Positions 15,696 through 24,448 of a stretch of DNA of 26,102 bases are shown in pieces (position 1 is the first letter of the stretch; the number at the start of each line of letters is the position of its first letter). The notes under the pieces were generated by a model. The model was not told the origin of the DNA, did no database searches, and was given only the letters and a program-made list of their open reading frames with translations. This stretch comes from an uncultured bacterium. GTDB lineage: Bacteria > Cyanobacteriota > Vampirovibrionia > Gastranaerophilales > Gastranaerophilaceae. The DNA lies in the NCBI GenBank assembly GCA_945910925.1, contig CAMDZX010000009.1, forward strand, positions 1 through 26,102. Direction: 5' to 3'. The position numbers and the translations under genes are program-made.

Positions 15696-16088
15696 TCACT
15701 TTGTCATATAATCCAAAAACGTTTTTTTTATAACCTTATATCCGCAGCCTTCATGCAAATTTGAAGGATAATATATTTTTTTATGCGGATATCTTTTGCA
15801 CATAGGAAGTCTTTTATCGTACACGGAACATAAACCTTCATCTGTCACATATTTACATGCAAATATAAAATTCCCGTCAGCATCCTTGCCTCTTATATAA
15901 AATCTTCGGTATGCAGGAAAAAGTAATTGCATAAATTTAAACTCTTTTTCTGTATATGTATCAAAACTATACATATATCTGCAACACTTACCACATTTTT
16001 TACACTCACCGACTATATCATATTCGACCTTTTCCGGGACGAAATACGAAAGAAACTCATTTTTTAAATTTTCTAAAAATCCAAGCAT
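15696..16088 (-). CDS. YkgJ-family cysteine-cluster protein
   Basis: A small soluble protein (130 aa) of the YkgJ family (Fe-S or zinc cluster of uncharacterised role). Eight cysteines follow the family pattern: C29-K-K-C32-G-K-C35-C36 near the N-terminus, then C78, C87 in G-L-C-S-V-Y-D, C97 in R-L-P-M-C-K-R-Y-P, and C115 in E-G-C-G-Y. No membrane segment. A perfect TATAAT lies exactly 6 bp upstream of ATG 16088 and there is no ribosome site, so the mRNA is probably leaderless. It is divergent from the PBP1A gene and upstream of, but promoter-separated from, the hydrogenase-like operon. Molecular function unknown in this family. Confidence 0.88.
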   Translation of the reverse strand: MLGFLENLKNEFLSYFVPEKVEYDIVGECKKCGKCCRYMYSFDTYTEKEFKFMQLLFPAYRRFYIRGKDADGNFIFACKYVTDEGLCSVYDKRLPMCKRYPHKKIYYPSNLHEGCGYKVIKKTFLDYMTK

Positions 16089-16089
16089 G

Positions 16090-16125
16090 CCAATATTATA
16101 CCAATATTAATTTTTTTGGTACAAT
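16090..16125 (+). promoter_or_regulatory. Divergent control region: CCAATATT direct repeats and candidate -10 for the PBP1A operon
   Basis: TACAAT (16120-16125) is a plausible -10 box for the plus-strand operon, with start near 16132, though no good -35 is visible. CCAATATT occurs at 16090-16097 and 16101-16108, 11 bp apart (one helical turn), overlapping the -10 box of the opposite promoter. This arrangement could be an operator that affects both directions. A strong AGGAG and a second AAGGAT lie between here and ATG 16163. Confidence 0.35.
16095..16124 (-). promoter_or_regulatory. Promoter giving a leaderless ykgJ-like mRNA
   Basis: On the minus strand TTGTAC (16119-16124), an 18-bp spacer and TATAAT (16095-16100) are followed after 6 nt by the ATG of the YkgJ gene. 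A start point 7 nt after the -10 box falls on the A of the ATG. The absence of any purine-rich site fits leaderless translation. Confidence 0.6.
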
Positions 16126-16162
16126 GTTAGCATAAAGAAGGAGTGTATAGAAGGATAGTTTT

Positions 16163-18307
16163 ATGTCAAAATACGTCGTTCCAAAAAGATTAAAATACAA
16201 TACAAAAATTTCAAAAACTCAGGCAGATGAAGATTCAATAGTTGATACTGTTAAAAGATTCATTATTCTTGCTACGGCTTGTATACTTGCAGGGATAGTA
16301 GCTTTAAAATTGTATCTTGCAATTCTTCCGCCTATTGCAAATCTTTCTGATTTCAAGCCGAATATGGTTACAAAATTTTTGTCATCAGACGGTGAGGTTA
16401 TAAAAACATTCAACGCATGCACTTTTTCAAAAGTCGAAGCAAATCAAATTCCAAAAGAGATAAAAGAAGCCATTGTTGCGACAGAGGATAAAAATTTCTA
16501 TAATCATCCGGGATATGATTTGTGCGGGGTTGCTCGTTCAATGGTTGAAAACGCAATCGCAAGACGAGTTGTACAGGGTGGAAGTACCATAACCCAGCAG
16601 CTTTCAAGAATGTTATTTCTCTCTAACGAGCAATCATATTCAAGAAAAATAAAAGAAATTATCATAGCCGCACAAATCGAAAAATCTATAACAAAAGATC
16701 AAATACTCACAATGTATTTGAACAATGTGTATTTAGGCTCGGGTGCATACGGTGTTGAAGGTGCTGCTCAAATATATTTTGCAAAACATTTAGACCAATT
16801 AACGCTTGCAGAAATGGCTCTGATTGCAGGACTTCCGCAAGCTCCTTCCGTATATTCACCGTTTAATAACCCTGATTTAGCGGTAAAAAGAAGAAATCAG
16901 GTACTGCAAAGAATGTATAAAATGAAGTACATTGACAAACAAACAATGGAAAAAGCTCAGGCAGAAAAACTTCATCTTACATCTATGCCGCAATCATACC
17001 TTCTTAACAAAGCACCGTATTTCTGCGATATCGTAATGAGAGAATTGGAGAAATTAGGATTTACGGAACAAGAAATCAGTCAGGGCGGATACAAAATCAT
17101 TACAACTCTTGATTACAAAACCCAGATAAAAACGAATGAAGCAATCATAACAGAGCTTAACGCATACGGATTGCGCGGAGATAACAATCAGGCTGCAGTA
17201 TTTGCATTTTCTCCCGTTGACGGCAGAATTCTTGCATACGCAGGCGGTAAAGACTACTCAAAGAGCCAATATGATAGAGTAACACAGGCGGTAAGACCTC
17301 CGGGCTCAGCATTCAAGCCGTTTATTTATACTGCGGCTGTTGAAAAAGGGGTTTCTCCGAATGATTTGATAGATGACAAACCTTTTAGTGTCGGAACTTG
17401 GAAGCCGCATAACTACGGGAACAAATACCGAGGACAAATTCCTGTATATAAAGCATTAATGATATCTTCCAATGTATGTGCGGCACGATTGATTCAATAC
17501 GTAGGAGTTCGTGCGGTTATACAAATCGCAAGAATTATGGGTATCACAACCCCTCTTGAATATGATTATACAATTGCTTTAGGTTCTAACGGGGTAAAAT
17601 TATATGAACTCACCAGAGCATACGGAATATACGCTAACGGCGGATTTAAGGTAGAACCGTATGGTATAGAACGAATCGAATCCTCAAGAGGAAAAGTTTT
17701 ATACTCGGCATCAAGACCTAGAATAACAAAAGTTTTAAGTACGGATACTGCAGCAGTTATGACGGCAATGCTCAGAACCGTTATTGAACACGGTACAGGC
17801 ATGGCGGCTAACATAGGAAAACCTGCTGCGGGTAAAACAGGAACTACTGATGATTACAAAGATGCTTGGTTTGTAGGTTATACACCTTCTGTCGTAATGG
17901 GTGTATGGGTTGGTAATGATGACAACTCAAAAATGGGTGGTTTAACAGGCGGTACCGTTCCTGCTCTGATATGGCGGGATATTATGAGAGTTGCGGCAGA
18001 TAGTCTTGGAAGCGGAGATTTCCAATATCCTGATGTAGTTCTTGAATCTTCATCAGGGAAATCAAATCCGAAACTGACATCTAACGGTAAGAAAAATGAC
18101 AAATATCAGGATACACCTGTTGATAATCAAGTGGACGAAGTACCTATGACTATTGTTTCTCCAAGCAATTCGGAACCTGCTGCTTCACCACTTCCTACAG
18201 TAAAACAAAATCCGACACCGGTAACAACCGCACCCGTTTCTGCGCCGGTACCTAGCCAACCTGTGCAGCCTATTCCGTTACCGATGGCAGTACCAAATAT
18301 GAATTAG
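16163..18307 (+). CDS. Class A penicillin-binding protein (PBP1A type), bifunctional peptidoglycan synthase
   Basis: Polymerises lipid II and cross-links peptidoglycan at the outer face of the inner membrane (714 aa). A short basic cytoplasmic tail is followed by one membrane helix (about 33-56). The glycosyltransferase-51 domain has A-T-E-D-K-N-F (E108 catalytic), G-G-S-T-I-T-Q-Q-L (139-147) and Y-L-N-N-V-Y-L-G (185-192). The transpeptidase domain has S382-A-F-K385 with the acylated serine, S435-S-N437, and K558-T-G560-T. From about 635 the tail is rich in Pro, Ser and Thr and probably disordered. Length and motif set are complete. First gene of a four-gene operon; ATG 16163 has an AAGGAT site. 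Confidence 0.95.
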   Translation: MSKYVVPKRLKYNTKISKTQADEDSIVDTVKRFIILATACILAGIVALKLYLAILPPIANLSDFKPNMVTKFLSSDGEVIKTFNACTFSKVEANQIPKEIKEAIVATEDKNFYNHPGYDLCGVARSMVENAIARRVVQGGSTITQQLSRMLFLSNEQSYSRKIKEIIIAAQIEKSITKDQILTMYLNNVYLGSGAYGVEGAAQIYFAKHLDQLTLAEMALIAGLPQAPSVYSPFNNPDLAVKRRNQVLQRMYKMKYIDKQTMEKAQAEKLHLTSMPQSYLLNKAPYFCDIVMRELEKLGFTEQEISQGGYKIITTLDYKTQIKTNEAIITELNAYGLRGDNNQAAVFAFSPVDGRILAYAGGKDYSKSQYDRVTQAVRPPGSAFKPFIYTAAVEKGVSPNDLIDDKPFSVGTWKPHNYGNKYRGQIPVYKALMISSNVCAARLIQYVGVRAVIQIARIMGITTPLEYDYTIALGSNGVKLYELTRAYGIYANGGFKVEPYGIERIESSRGKVLYSASRPRITKVLSTDTAAVMTAMLRTVIEHGTGMAANIGKPAAGKTGTTDDYKDAWFVGYTPSVVMGVWVGNDDNSKMGGLTGGTVPALIWRDIMRVAADSLGSGDFQYPDVVLESSSGKSNPKLTSNGKKNDKYQDTPVDNQVDEVPMTIVSPSNSEPAASPLPTVKQNPTPVTTAPVSAPVPSQPVQPIPLPMAVPNMN

Positions 18308-18316
18308 AGGTTTAGT

Positions 18317-19216
18317 ATGGATAATTTGAATTTTGAATTAATAAAAACACTTGAACACGGAGCAAATAAACAACAAGTAGCAACTTTGAATAAAACACAA
18401 GAAATTGTTGATTATGAAACTCCGTTTGAACTCACGTATGGCGATATTGTAAGTATGACAAAAGCAGTAGAAATTGCATCAGAATTCTTTGATGTAAAAG
18501 GTACGGTACTTGTTAAAAACGGGAAAGTAACGGGTGCGGCGTTGGGTTCTGATTTGTCAAACTCTTTGATTAAAGCAATTGATTGCAATCCTGTTGATGC
18601 TCTCTCGGGTGTTGTTGCATTTACACACAGAGTTGACAAGAAAACAGCTATGCAATTAAGTGCGGGGCATCTTGTTGTAGCTCCCGAATTTGACGTTGAT
18701 ACTTTGGAAGTCTTTGAGAAAAATTCAATACGTTATGTGAAACTAAATACTCCGCTCAAAGAATTTAAAAACTTTATTGAAGAAGAAGTTGTGATAACTC
18801 CGTTCGGGACATTGGTACAAGAAACCAATAAAACGGAATTGGATAAAGAAAACTTTAAAGTTGTTACCAAACTAAAACCGTCAGTTGAACAAATAGAAGA
18901 TTCTATTTTTGCTTGGAAGGTTGCAAAATACGTTAAAAGTAACGGTATTGTCGTTGCAAAAGACTTTAAAACTCTTGCAATCGCACAAGGAATGCAGAGT
19001 CAGGCTGTAGAATATGCGATGAATTATGCTTGCGACACGGCAAAAGAAGCCGTAATGGCATCAGATTTGCCAATCACGGTTGCGGATTTTAATGCTGCAT
19101 TGCAAAATCGCATTTCAGTATTTATACTTCCGGGAGTAACACAAGAGATTATAAAACTTGCGGATAAATATGAAAAAATCATAATTACAACAGGTTTCAC
19201 GACATCACTTTTATAA
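18317..19216 (+). CDS. AICAR-transformylase-like protein (PurH C-terminal domain relative), degenerate
   Basis: 299 aa, related to the AICAR formyltransferase domain of PurH but without the IMP-cyclohydrolase domain. L-E-H-G-A-N-K-Q-Q (12-20) aligns with L-R-Y-G-E-N-P-H-Q. D-A-L-S-G-V-V-A-F-T-H-R (94-105) aligns with the S-A-F-G-G-I-V-A-x-N-R block, and S-N-G-I-V-V-A-K-D (208-216) with the domain's substrate-binding segment. Catalytic signatures are eroded: the K-H-x-N-P-C-G motif is V-K-N-G-K-V-T-G (66-73), with Asn for the catalytic His, and the R-H-F-x-H end is replaced by T-T-S-L-L. It is probably not a working transformylase; it may bind a nucleotide or folate, or have a new activity. 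GAGG ribosome site, 9 bp after the PBP gene. Confidence 0.68.
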   Translation: MDNLNFELIKTLEHGANKQQVATLNKTQEIVDYETPFELTYGDIVSMTKAVEIASEFFDVKGTVLVKNGKVTGAALGSDLSNSLIKAIDCNPVDALSGVVAFTHRVDKKTAMQLSAGHLVVAPEFDVDTLEVFEKNSIRYVKLNTPLKEFKNFIEEEVVITPFGTLVQETNKTELDKENFKVVTKLKPSVEQIEDSIFAWKVAKYVKSNGIVVAKDFKTLAIAQGMQSQAVEYAMNYACDTAKEAVMASDLPITVADFNAALQNRISVFILPGVTQEIIKLADKYEKIIITTGFTTSLL

Positions 19217-19230
19217 AGCAGGCAAGAATT

Positions 19231-20007
19231 ATGAACTATCCGAATTTAGAAGAATTAATAGAAGTTATAAGAGTTTTAAGAAGTGAAAACGGATGCGTAT
19301 GGGATAGAGCTCAAACTCATGAGTCCCTGCGTCCAAACATGCTTGAAGAAGCTTATGAAGCAGTTGAAGCCATAAATAAAGGGGATGTCCTCAATCTTAG
19401 AGAAGAACTCGGAGATGTACTTTTACAGGTACTTCTACATTCTCAAATTGCATCCGAAGCAAATGAGTTTAATATTGAAGATGTGGCAAAAGAATTGAAG
19501 GATAAACTTATACACAGACACCCTCACGTATTTGGGAATGCTCATGTGGAAACCCCTGATGATGTCGTAAAAGCATGGGACAGATTGAAACAAGACGAGA
19601 AAAAAGACCGCAAATCTTTAATGGACGGAATCCCAAAACCGCTTCCCGCACTTGCTGCAGCACAAAAAATCAGTAAACGTGCTGTAAAAGCAGGGTTTGA
19701 GTGGGACAAAGTTGAAACACTTCTTGAATGTATACATTCCGAATACGATGAGTTTAAGGAAGCGATAGAAAACAAAGACAAAAACGCTATGGAAGATGAA
19801 ATGGGCGACATATTCTTTGCAACGGTTAACCTTGCAAGATGGTATAAGATTGATGCGGAACAAGCACTTTTGAAGGCAAATCTTAAATTTATGAAACGAT
19901 TCAGAAAAATGGAAGAACTTGCTCAAAAACCACTTGAAGAATATTCGTTTGAAGAATTTGATGCTCTTTGGAAATCGGCAAAAAAGGAGCTTGCAAATGC
20001 CAAATAA
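19231..20007 (+). CDS. mazG: MazG nucleoside triphosphate pyrophosphohydrolase
   Basis: Hydrolyses (d)NTPs to NMP and pyrophosphate, a house-cleaning enzyme of the cytoplasm (258 aa, normal for two-domain MazG). The N-terminal domain shows C-V-W-D-R-A-Q-T-H (22-30), E39-E-A-Y-E43 and R-E-E-L-G-D (57-62). The second domain shows E171-Y-D-E174 and M-E-D-E-M-G-D (187-193), the paired E-x-x-E and E-x-x-D magnesium ligands. Starts 14 bp after the AICARFT-like gene; its last 11 bp overlap nadE, so the two are translationally coupled. All catalytic residues appear present. Confidence 0.95.
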   Translation: MNYPNLEELIEVIRVLRSENGCVWDRAQTHESLRPNMLEEAYEAVEAINKGDVLNLREELGDVLLQVLLHSQIASEANEFNIEDVAKELKDKLIHRHPHVFGNAHVETPDDVVKAWDRLKQDEKKDRKSLMDGIPKPLPALAAAQKISKRAVKAGFEWDKVETLLECIHSEYDEFKEAIENKDKNAMEDEMGDIFFATVNLARWYKIDAEQALLKANLKFMKRFRKMEELAQKPLEEYSFEEFDALWKSAKKELANAK

Positions 20008-22045
20008 TATTACGGAAGAAGCACGATTATACGAGTTATTAGAAGAAACGGACAAGATTTTCCAAGATAAAAACGATACCAATACAGAACAGTTCAATAA
20101 AATAAAATCCGAAATCAAACAAATTCTTTCAAGCTATCCAAAAGGCAATATAGGACTTGCACAGATTAATCCTATTGCCGGAGATATTGAATATAATGCC
20201 AAAAAGGTCATAAAGTACATAAAATACGGTCAAGAACTAAATCTTGATATGGTTATTTTCCCCGAGCTTATTCTAATGGGGTATCCTATAGAAGACACCA
20301 TTGACCGTCACCCGATTATTGTTGAGGAAAACGTAAAGTGGTTAAAAGAAATAGCTGCTCTAACAGGTTCAACTGCGGCTCTTGTCGGGTTTATCGAACC
20401 CAGAAAATACAACCTGACAACAGGTAAAAGTTATTATAATTCCGTTGCAATTTTACAGAACGGAGAAATTAAAGGTATCGTAAGAAAATCTCTACTTCCT
20501 ACGTATTCAGAATTTAATGATTACAGATATATTGAACCTTCTCCTGTTGTCGGTGTACAACCTGACTCTACATTATGTCTGCTTGATGAAGAAAACGTGG
20601 TTGATTGCGATAAAACAATAAGTATAAACGGAATCAAATACGGGATTTCTATATGTGAAGATTGTTGGAATAACAAGGATTTCTTCGACAAAACACTTTA
20701 TTCAAAAGATCCGATAGAAGAACTTGCTTCGGAAAAACCTGACGTATTCATTAATTGCTCTGCCTCTCCAAGCCGTGCAAAAAAAGAACAACTAAAACAT
20801 AATATGCTTTCATTTACTTCAAACTCTTACAAAACACCTATGGTATATGTAAATCAGGTAGGGGCAATTGATAACAGCTCTTTTGAAGGGTCAAGCAGGG
20901 TATTTTCCAAAGACGGCGCACTTATTGCACGGGCAAAATCTTTCTCCGAACAATTCCTGATAGTTAACCCGTTAAACAAAATCGGCAAGATATATCCGTT
21001 AACCAAAGGTTTGGAAAAGACACTCACGGAACAGAAAATTTTCACGCTGGAATACGAAAATGACCTTGAAAGAACCTACAAAACAATTATTCAAGGGATA
21101 AAGGATTATTTTAAAAAGACAGGTTTTAAACGTGCGGTACTCGGTTTATCAGGCGGACTTGATTCTACCGTGTGTGCAGTACTTTTGGCAGATGCTCTCG
21201 GGAAAGAAAATGTTTTCGGAATAAGTATGCCGTCAAAAATTACAAGTCAAGAGAGCCGAAGTGATGCAGAGATTCTTGCCAATAATCTCGGGATTAATTT
21301 TACGGAAATCCCTATTAAAGATATGGTCGATACAACAAACCGTATGTTTGATAAACTGTTTTCAGATGTTGAAGCTAAATGGAATTGTCGTTATAAACAA
21401 TCTTTTACACAGGATAACATTCAGGCACGTTCACGAGCAATGTATCTCTGGGGTATAAGCAACGAGTTTGAAAAATGTCTGCCTATCGCAACCTCAGACA
21501 AGTCAGAGCTATATATGGGATATGCAACAATCAACGGAGATATGTCGGGCGGATTTGCACCGATTGCCGATGTTCCAAAAACTAAACTGTTTGCATTCGC
21601 ACGCTGGATGAATAAAAACAGAAAAGAAAAAAATGCCATACCTGACTCAATTATTCTCAAACGACCGGGAGCAGAGCTTGCAATCGACCCAAGAACAGGA
21701 AAACCTTTGATTGCGGAAGATGCTCTTATGCCGTATGAGTTTCTTGATGAAATTATATGGAGAATTGAAAATAAACACGAACACTATTGGGATTTAATAA
21801 ATGCAAAATTTCAATACGAAAAAACTCACGAAGTTTCCGAAAAACAAAAGGCTGAATGGCTCGATAAGTTTTACAGAAGAATGTCAACCGCTCTGTATAA
21901 ATGGTCTATTCTTCCGCCTTCCGTGATTGTTGAATCACGTTCAATAAACAAATATGACTATAAACAACCGATTACCTCGTCACGTATCAATTACAAAGGT
22001 ACATCTCGGGAAGAAATAAGAAAATCTTTAAACGAAGCGATTTAG
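19997..22045 (+). CDS. nadE: Glutamine-dependent NAD+ synthetase
   Basis: Converts nicotinate adenine dinucleotide to NAD+ using glutamine-derived ammonia (682 aa). The N-terminal nitrilase-type amidase domain has the triad E90 (F-P-E-L-I-L), K164 (V-R-K-S-L-L-P) and C220 (S-I-C-E-D-C-W). The C-terminal synthetase domain has the ATP loop S-G-G-L-D-S (385-390). About 45 residues precede the amidase core, an unusual acidic helical extension. ATG 19997 is chosen because AAGGAG lies 7 nt upstream and the longer frame from 19919 would overlap mazG by 89 bp. The 3' end overlaps the convergent U32-like gene by 18 bp. Confidence 0.95.
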   Translation: MPNNITEEARLYELLEETDKIFQDKNDTNTEQFNKIKSEIKQILSSYPKGNIGLAQINPIAGDIEYNAKKVIKYIKYGQELNLDMVIFPELILMGYPIEDTIDRHPIIVEENVKWLKEIAALTGSTAALVGFIEPRKYNLTTGKSYYNSVAILQNGEIKGIVRKSLLPTYSEFNDYRYIEPSPVVGVQPDSTLCLLDEENVVDCDKTISINGIKYGISICEDCWNNKDFFDKTLYSKDPIEELASEKPDVFINCSASPSRAKKEQLKHNMLSFTSNSYKTPMVYVNQVGAIDNSSFEGSSRVFSKDGALIARAKSFSEQFLIVNPLNKIGKIYPLTKGLEKTLTEQKIFTLEYENDLERTYKTIIQGIKDYFKKTGFKRAVLGLSGGLDSTVCAVLLADALGKENVFGISMPSKITSQESRSDAEILANNLGINFTEIPIKDMVDTTNRMFDKLFSDVEAKWNCRYKQSFTQDNIQARSRAMYLWGISNEFEKCLPIATSDKSELYMGYATINGDMSGGFAPIADVPKTKLFAFARWMNKNRKEKNAIPDSIILKRPGAELAIDPRTGKPLIAEDALMPYEFLDEIIWRIENKHEHYWDLINAKFQYEKTHEVSEKQKAEWLDKFYRRMSTALYKWSILPPSVIVESRSINKYDYKQPITSSRINYKGTSREEIRKSLNEAI

Positions 22046-23677
22046 AAAATTTGTAAGCAATACGGGTATAAAAGCAGGTGTAAGGTCGGTAAAATCAAAA
22101 ACAAACTCATTAATACCTGCGTTTATGAGTGTATCAATATTGTCAAAATCCTGCATTACAAGGTGTTCAAAAAGGTGCATTCTGCAAAATCCGTCACAGG
22201 TAAAAGGCATAGTCTTTTTCAATGAAGGGTCTTTTAGTGCAAAATTCCCTTTATGACACGGGGCTTTGCAGGTCAATCTCGGGATAACTGCACTCTCACT
22301 GTTAAGCGGGCAAAGTCCTGATGACGGAATCCTCTTATTCCCTGCAATTGTGAGTTTTTTGTTGGGAATAATATTTTTAACCTTTTTAACGGTTTTAAGA
22401 ACATTATCCAAATCATCAAAAGCAGAAAACTCAATTGTATCAATAGGGTGCAGGTTATTTAAACATTTAATCGACATACTGTTCAAAAGATTTATTCCCT
22501 GCCCGATTTCAAGCGGAATCTTGTTTAAATCAGCATCATTAATAAATGTCCATAAATACCCCAGATTATTCACAATAACCGATGACGGATAAGGTTCAAG
22601 TAAGACCAAACTTTTTACATATTCATACACTCTGTCAAAATCTCGTTCTATGAGTATTCTCGGGGTAGAAAGCTGGAACTTTATTCCGTATTCCGCACAG
22701 AACTGTTTTACTTTAATAATAATTTCGCTGAAACTGTGTCTTGATAAATCTTCTGTTGATAGAATTTCTCCGTATTCTATTGAATAAATCGGATTAAATC
22801 CAAGCCTTTTTATAAAAGCCTTAACTTTTTTTATATGCGAAAGCTGTGATAATCTCAAATTGATGCGTGGGATTTTATCCGTAAAACTTGCATTCACCTC
22901 TTTTTTTAAAACCGCACGTTTTATTTTCCACTCAAACGGGAATATATGCCGGCTGAATTTAAAATTTCGCCCTGCCGCACTAATCATATCCCCCGAGAAA
23001 TGGTCTGTTCTATATACGCTGCGCCTTACATGTTTAAACGGAAGTTTATGGTTTTTAAAAGAGTCAGGATTTTTAAGAATCTTTTCTACCAATAATAAAC
23101 CATCCAGAATATCCGAAGATGTCTTAAACTTACCTTTTATAACAACATTGTCTATTATTTCCAAATCCTTCAATTCTTCCATACACCACGGAATATTATC
23201 CGAATCTACTGCAAGAGATAAATTGGTATATTTTTTTATTTTGGAAATATTTTTTGTATAAATTTCTTCCGTAACAATAAGTTTATCAATCTTATGGAAA
23301 TTGTTAACAAAATCAATACCCGCAAGATTGTGAATATCAAAATATGAATCAATAATAATCTCAAACGGAAGATTAAGATTTTTTATCCCCTCAATTATTG
23401 CGAAACTGTTAATAAATATCCCGTCAATATCAGTATTCTTGAGATACTTTATCATTTTTTTTATTTCGATTAAATCTTCCTCAGTAATACTGTGCTTAAA
23501 ATTCACATATATACGACAATTATTGCGATGTGCAGTATTAATAAACTCCTGAATATAATCATAATTATTGAAAAACTTGTGATGATAAACATAAAAATCC
23601 CGACACGATGTATGCGGAATAAAACTCTCAATATCCTCCGGCTTTTTTATCGGAGCTATGATAGAAATGTTTTTCAT
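22028..23677 (-). CDS. Peptidase U32 family-like protein (double TIM-barrel with C-terminal cysteine cluster)
   Basis: 549 aa, resembling the U32 family (collagenase-like; includes the Fe-S proteins UbiU/UbiV). Residues about 1-200 and 270-450 each look like a beta/alpha-barrel, so it seems two barrel halves long. The C-terminal part holds C456-P, C470-x-x-x-C474, then L-K-D-P-S-L-K-K-T-M-P-F and C494-x-x-x-C498-R; the U32 equivalent is C...C followed by D-R-x-G-x-x-F-P-V and Cys-Arg. Five cysteines could bind an Fe-S cluster. Peptidase activity is unproven in this family. TATAAT lies 6 bp before ATG 23677 with no ribosome site, so the mRNA is probably leaderless. The last 18 bp are shared with nadE on the other strand. 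Confidence 0.7.
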   Translation of the reverse strand: MKNISIIAPIKKPEDIESFIPHTSCRDFYVYHHKFFNNYDYIQEFINTAHRNNCRIYVNFKHSITEEDLIEIKKMIKYLKNTDIDGIFINSFAIIEGIKNLNLPFEIIIDSYFDIHNLAGIDFVNNFHKIDKLIVTEEIYTKNISKIKKYTNLSLAVDSDNIPWCMEELKDLEIIDNVVIKGKFKTSSDILDGLLLVEKILKNPDSFKNHKLPFKHVRRSVYRTDHFSGDMISAAGRNFKFSRHIFPFEWKIKRAVLKKEVNASFTDKIPRINLRLSQLSHIKKVKAFIKRLGFNPIYSIEYGEILSTEDLSRHSFSEIIIKVKQFCAEYGIKFQLSTPRILIERDFDRVYEYVKSLVLLEPYPSSVIVNNLGYLWTFINDADLNKIPLEIGQGINLLNSMSIKCLNNLHPIDTIEFSAFDDLDNVLKTVKKVKNIIPNKKLTIAGNKRIPSSGLCPLNSESAVIPRLTCKAPCHKGNFALKDPSLKKTMPFTCDGFCRMHLFEHLVMQDFDNIDTLINAGINEFVFDFTDLTPAFIPVLLTNFLNRFV

Positions 23678-23683
23678 AGCTAT

Positions 23684-23712
23684 ATTATATGAATTTTAAT
23701 AATATTATGCAA
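23684..23712 (-). promoter_or_regulatory. Promoter giving a leaderless U32-like mRNA
   Basis: On the minus strand TTGCAT (23707-23712), a 17-bp spacer and perfect TATAAT (23684-23689) precede the ATG by only 6 nt, so the predicted start is the A of the ATG. The -35 box overlaps the stop codon of the upstream gene. Spacing is the same as at the YkgJ gene. Confidence 0.65.
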
Positions 23713-24382
23713 GATACCCTTGTGCGATTGAAATATTGCGCATTTGTTCATCTTTAAGACGCATATCAGCTACTAATCCGCGTTCTTTATCTATGGCATC
23801 CGTCAATGCTCGGTCAGCCTCACCTGTTGCTCTATTTGCATTATTAAAATCCGTTACTGCCAATTCATAATTCTCAGAATCTGTTCTATATTGTTTAGAA
23901 TAAAAATCCTGTTGCCCTGATACATAACTTGTTAATCTCTCAGGGTTGGTAATATTTGTTGTACCAATATTTATACCGCCTAAATCTCCTGTTCGTCTGA
24001 GATTGTCGCTTGCAAGCGCATATTTATTAAACCAGTCTTTTGATGCAACAACTCGTTCTCGCTTTTTTAATTTTGTAAAACCTGCTTTTCTACGATTAGT
24101 CAATGCTTGAGAATAATTCGGATGCAAATCGGATAAAATACCTGCATGTAACTCATTAAAACCGGCTTGAAGTTGCCCTTTTTCTGTCTTAACACGATTA
24201 TATTCTGTTTGTAATTCTTCGTAATTTCCACTACCGCTGATTGAATTGGTCAAAAGTTGATTTCTTAATGCTGTTTCTGCAGAGCGCCTTTGTTGTTCAA
24301 GTGCTTGCTTCTGTTCAGGCGAAAGCGATGCTATTTCAGTTTGTGATAAATGTGGGTATTCTACTTTTTGACCGTCTGCCAT
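23705..24382 (-). CDS. Hypothetical helical protein
   Basis: Unrecognised 225-aa protein. No signal peptide, membrane segment or cysteine. It is very polar (many Q, E, R, N), with predicted coiled-coil-like stretches around residues 12-42, 55-78 and 165-210 and a short G-G-I-N-I-G-T-T-N-I-T-N loop in the middle. A good AGGA ribosome site precedes ATG 24382, and the frame has no competitor, so it is likely a real gene. It lies 66 bp downstream of the binding-protein gene on the same strand and directly before the U32-like promoter. Could be a structural or scaffold-type protein; no function is proposed. Confidence 0.75.
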   Translation of the reverse strand: MADGQKVEYPHLSQTEIASLSPEQKQALEQQRRSAETALRNQLLTNSISGSGNYEELQTEYNRVKTEKGQLQAGFNELHAGILSDLHPNYSQALTNRRKAGFTKLKKRERVVASKDWFNKYALASDNLRRTGDLGGINIGTTNITNPERLTSYVSGQQDFYSKQYRTDSENYELAVTDFNNANRATGEADRALTDAIDKERGLVADMRLKDEQMRNISIAQGYLA

Positions 24383-24448
24383 ACGGTTATCCTCATAAAT
24401 TTCCTTATATATATAAAGTATATATTTTTAAAATAATTGCCTTTTTTG

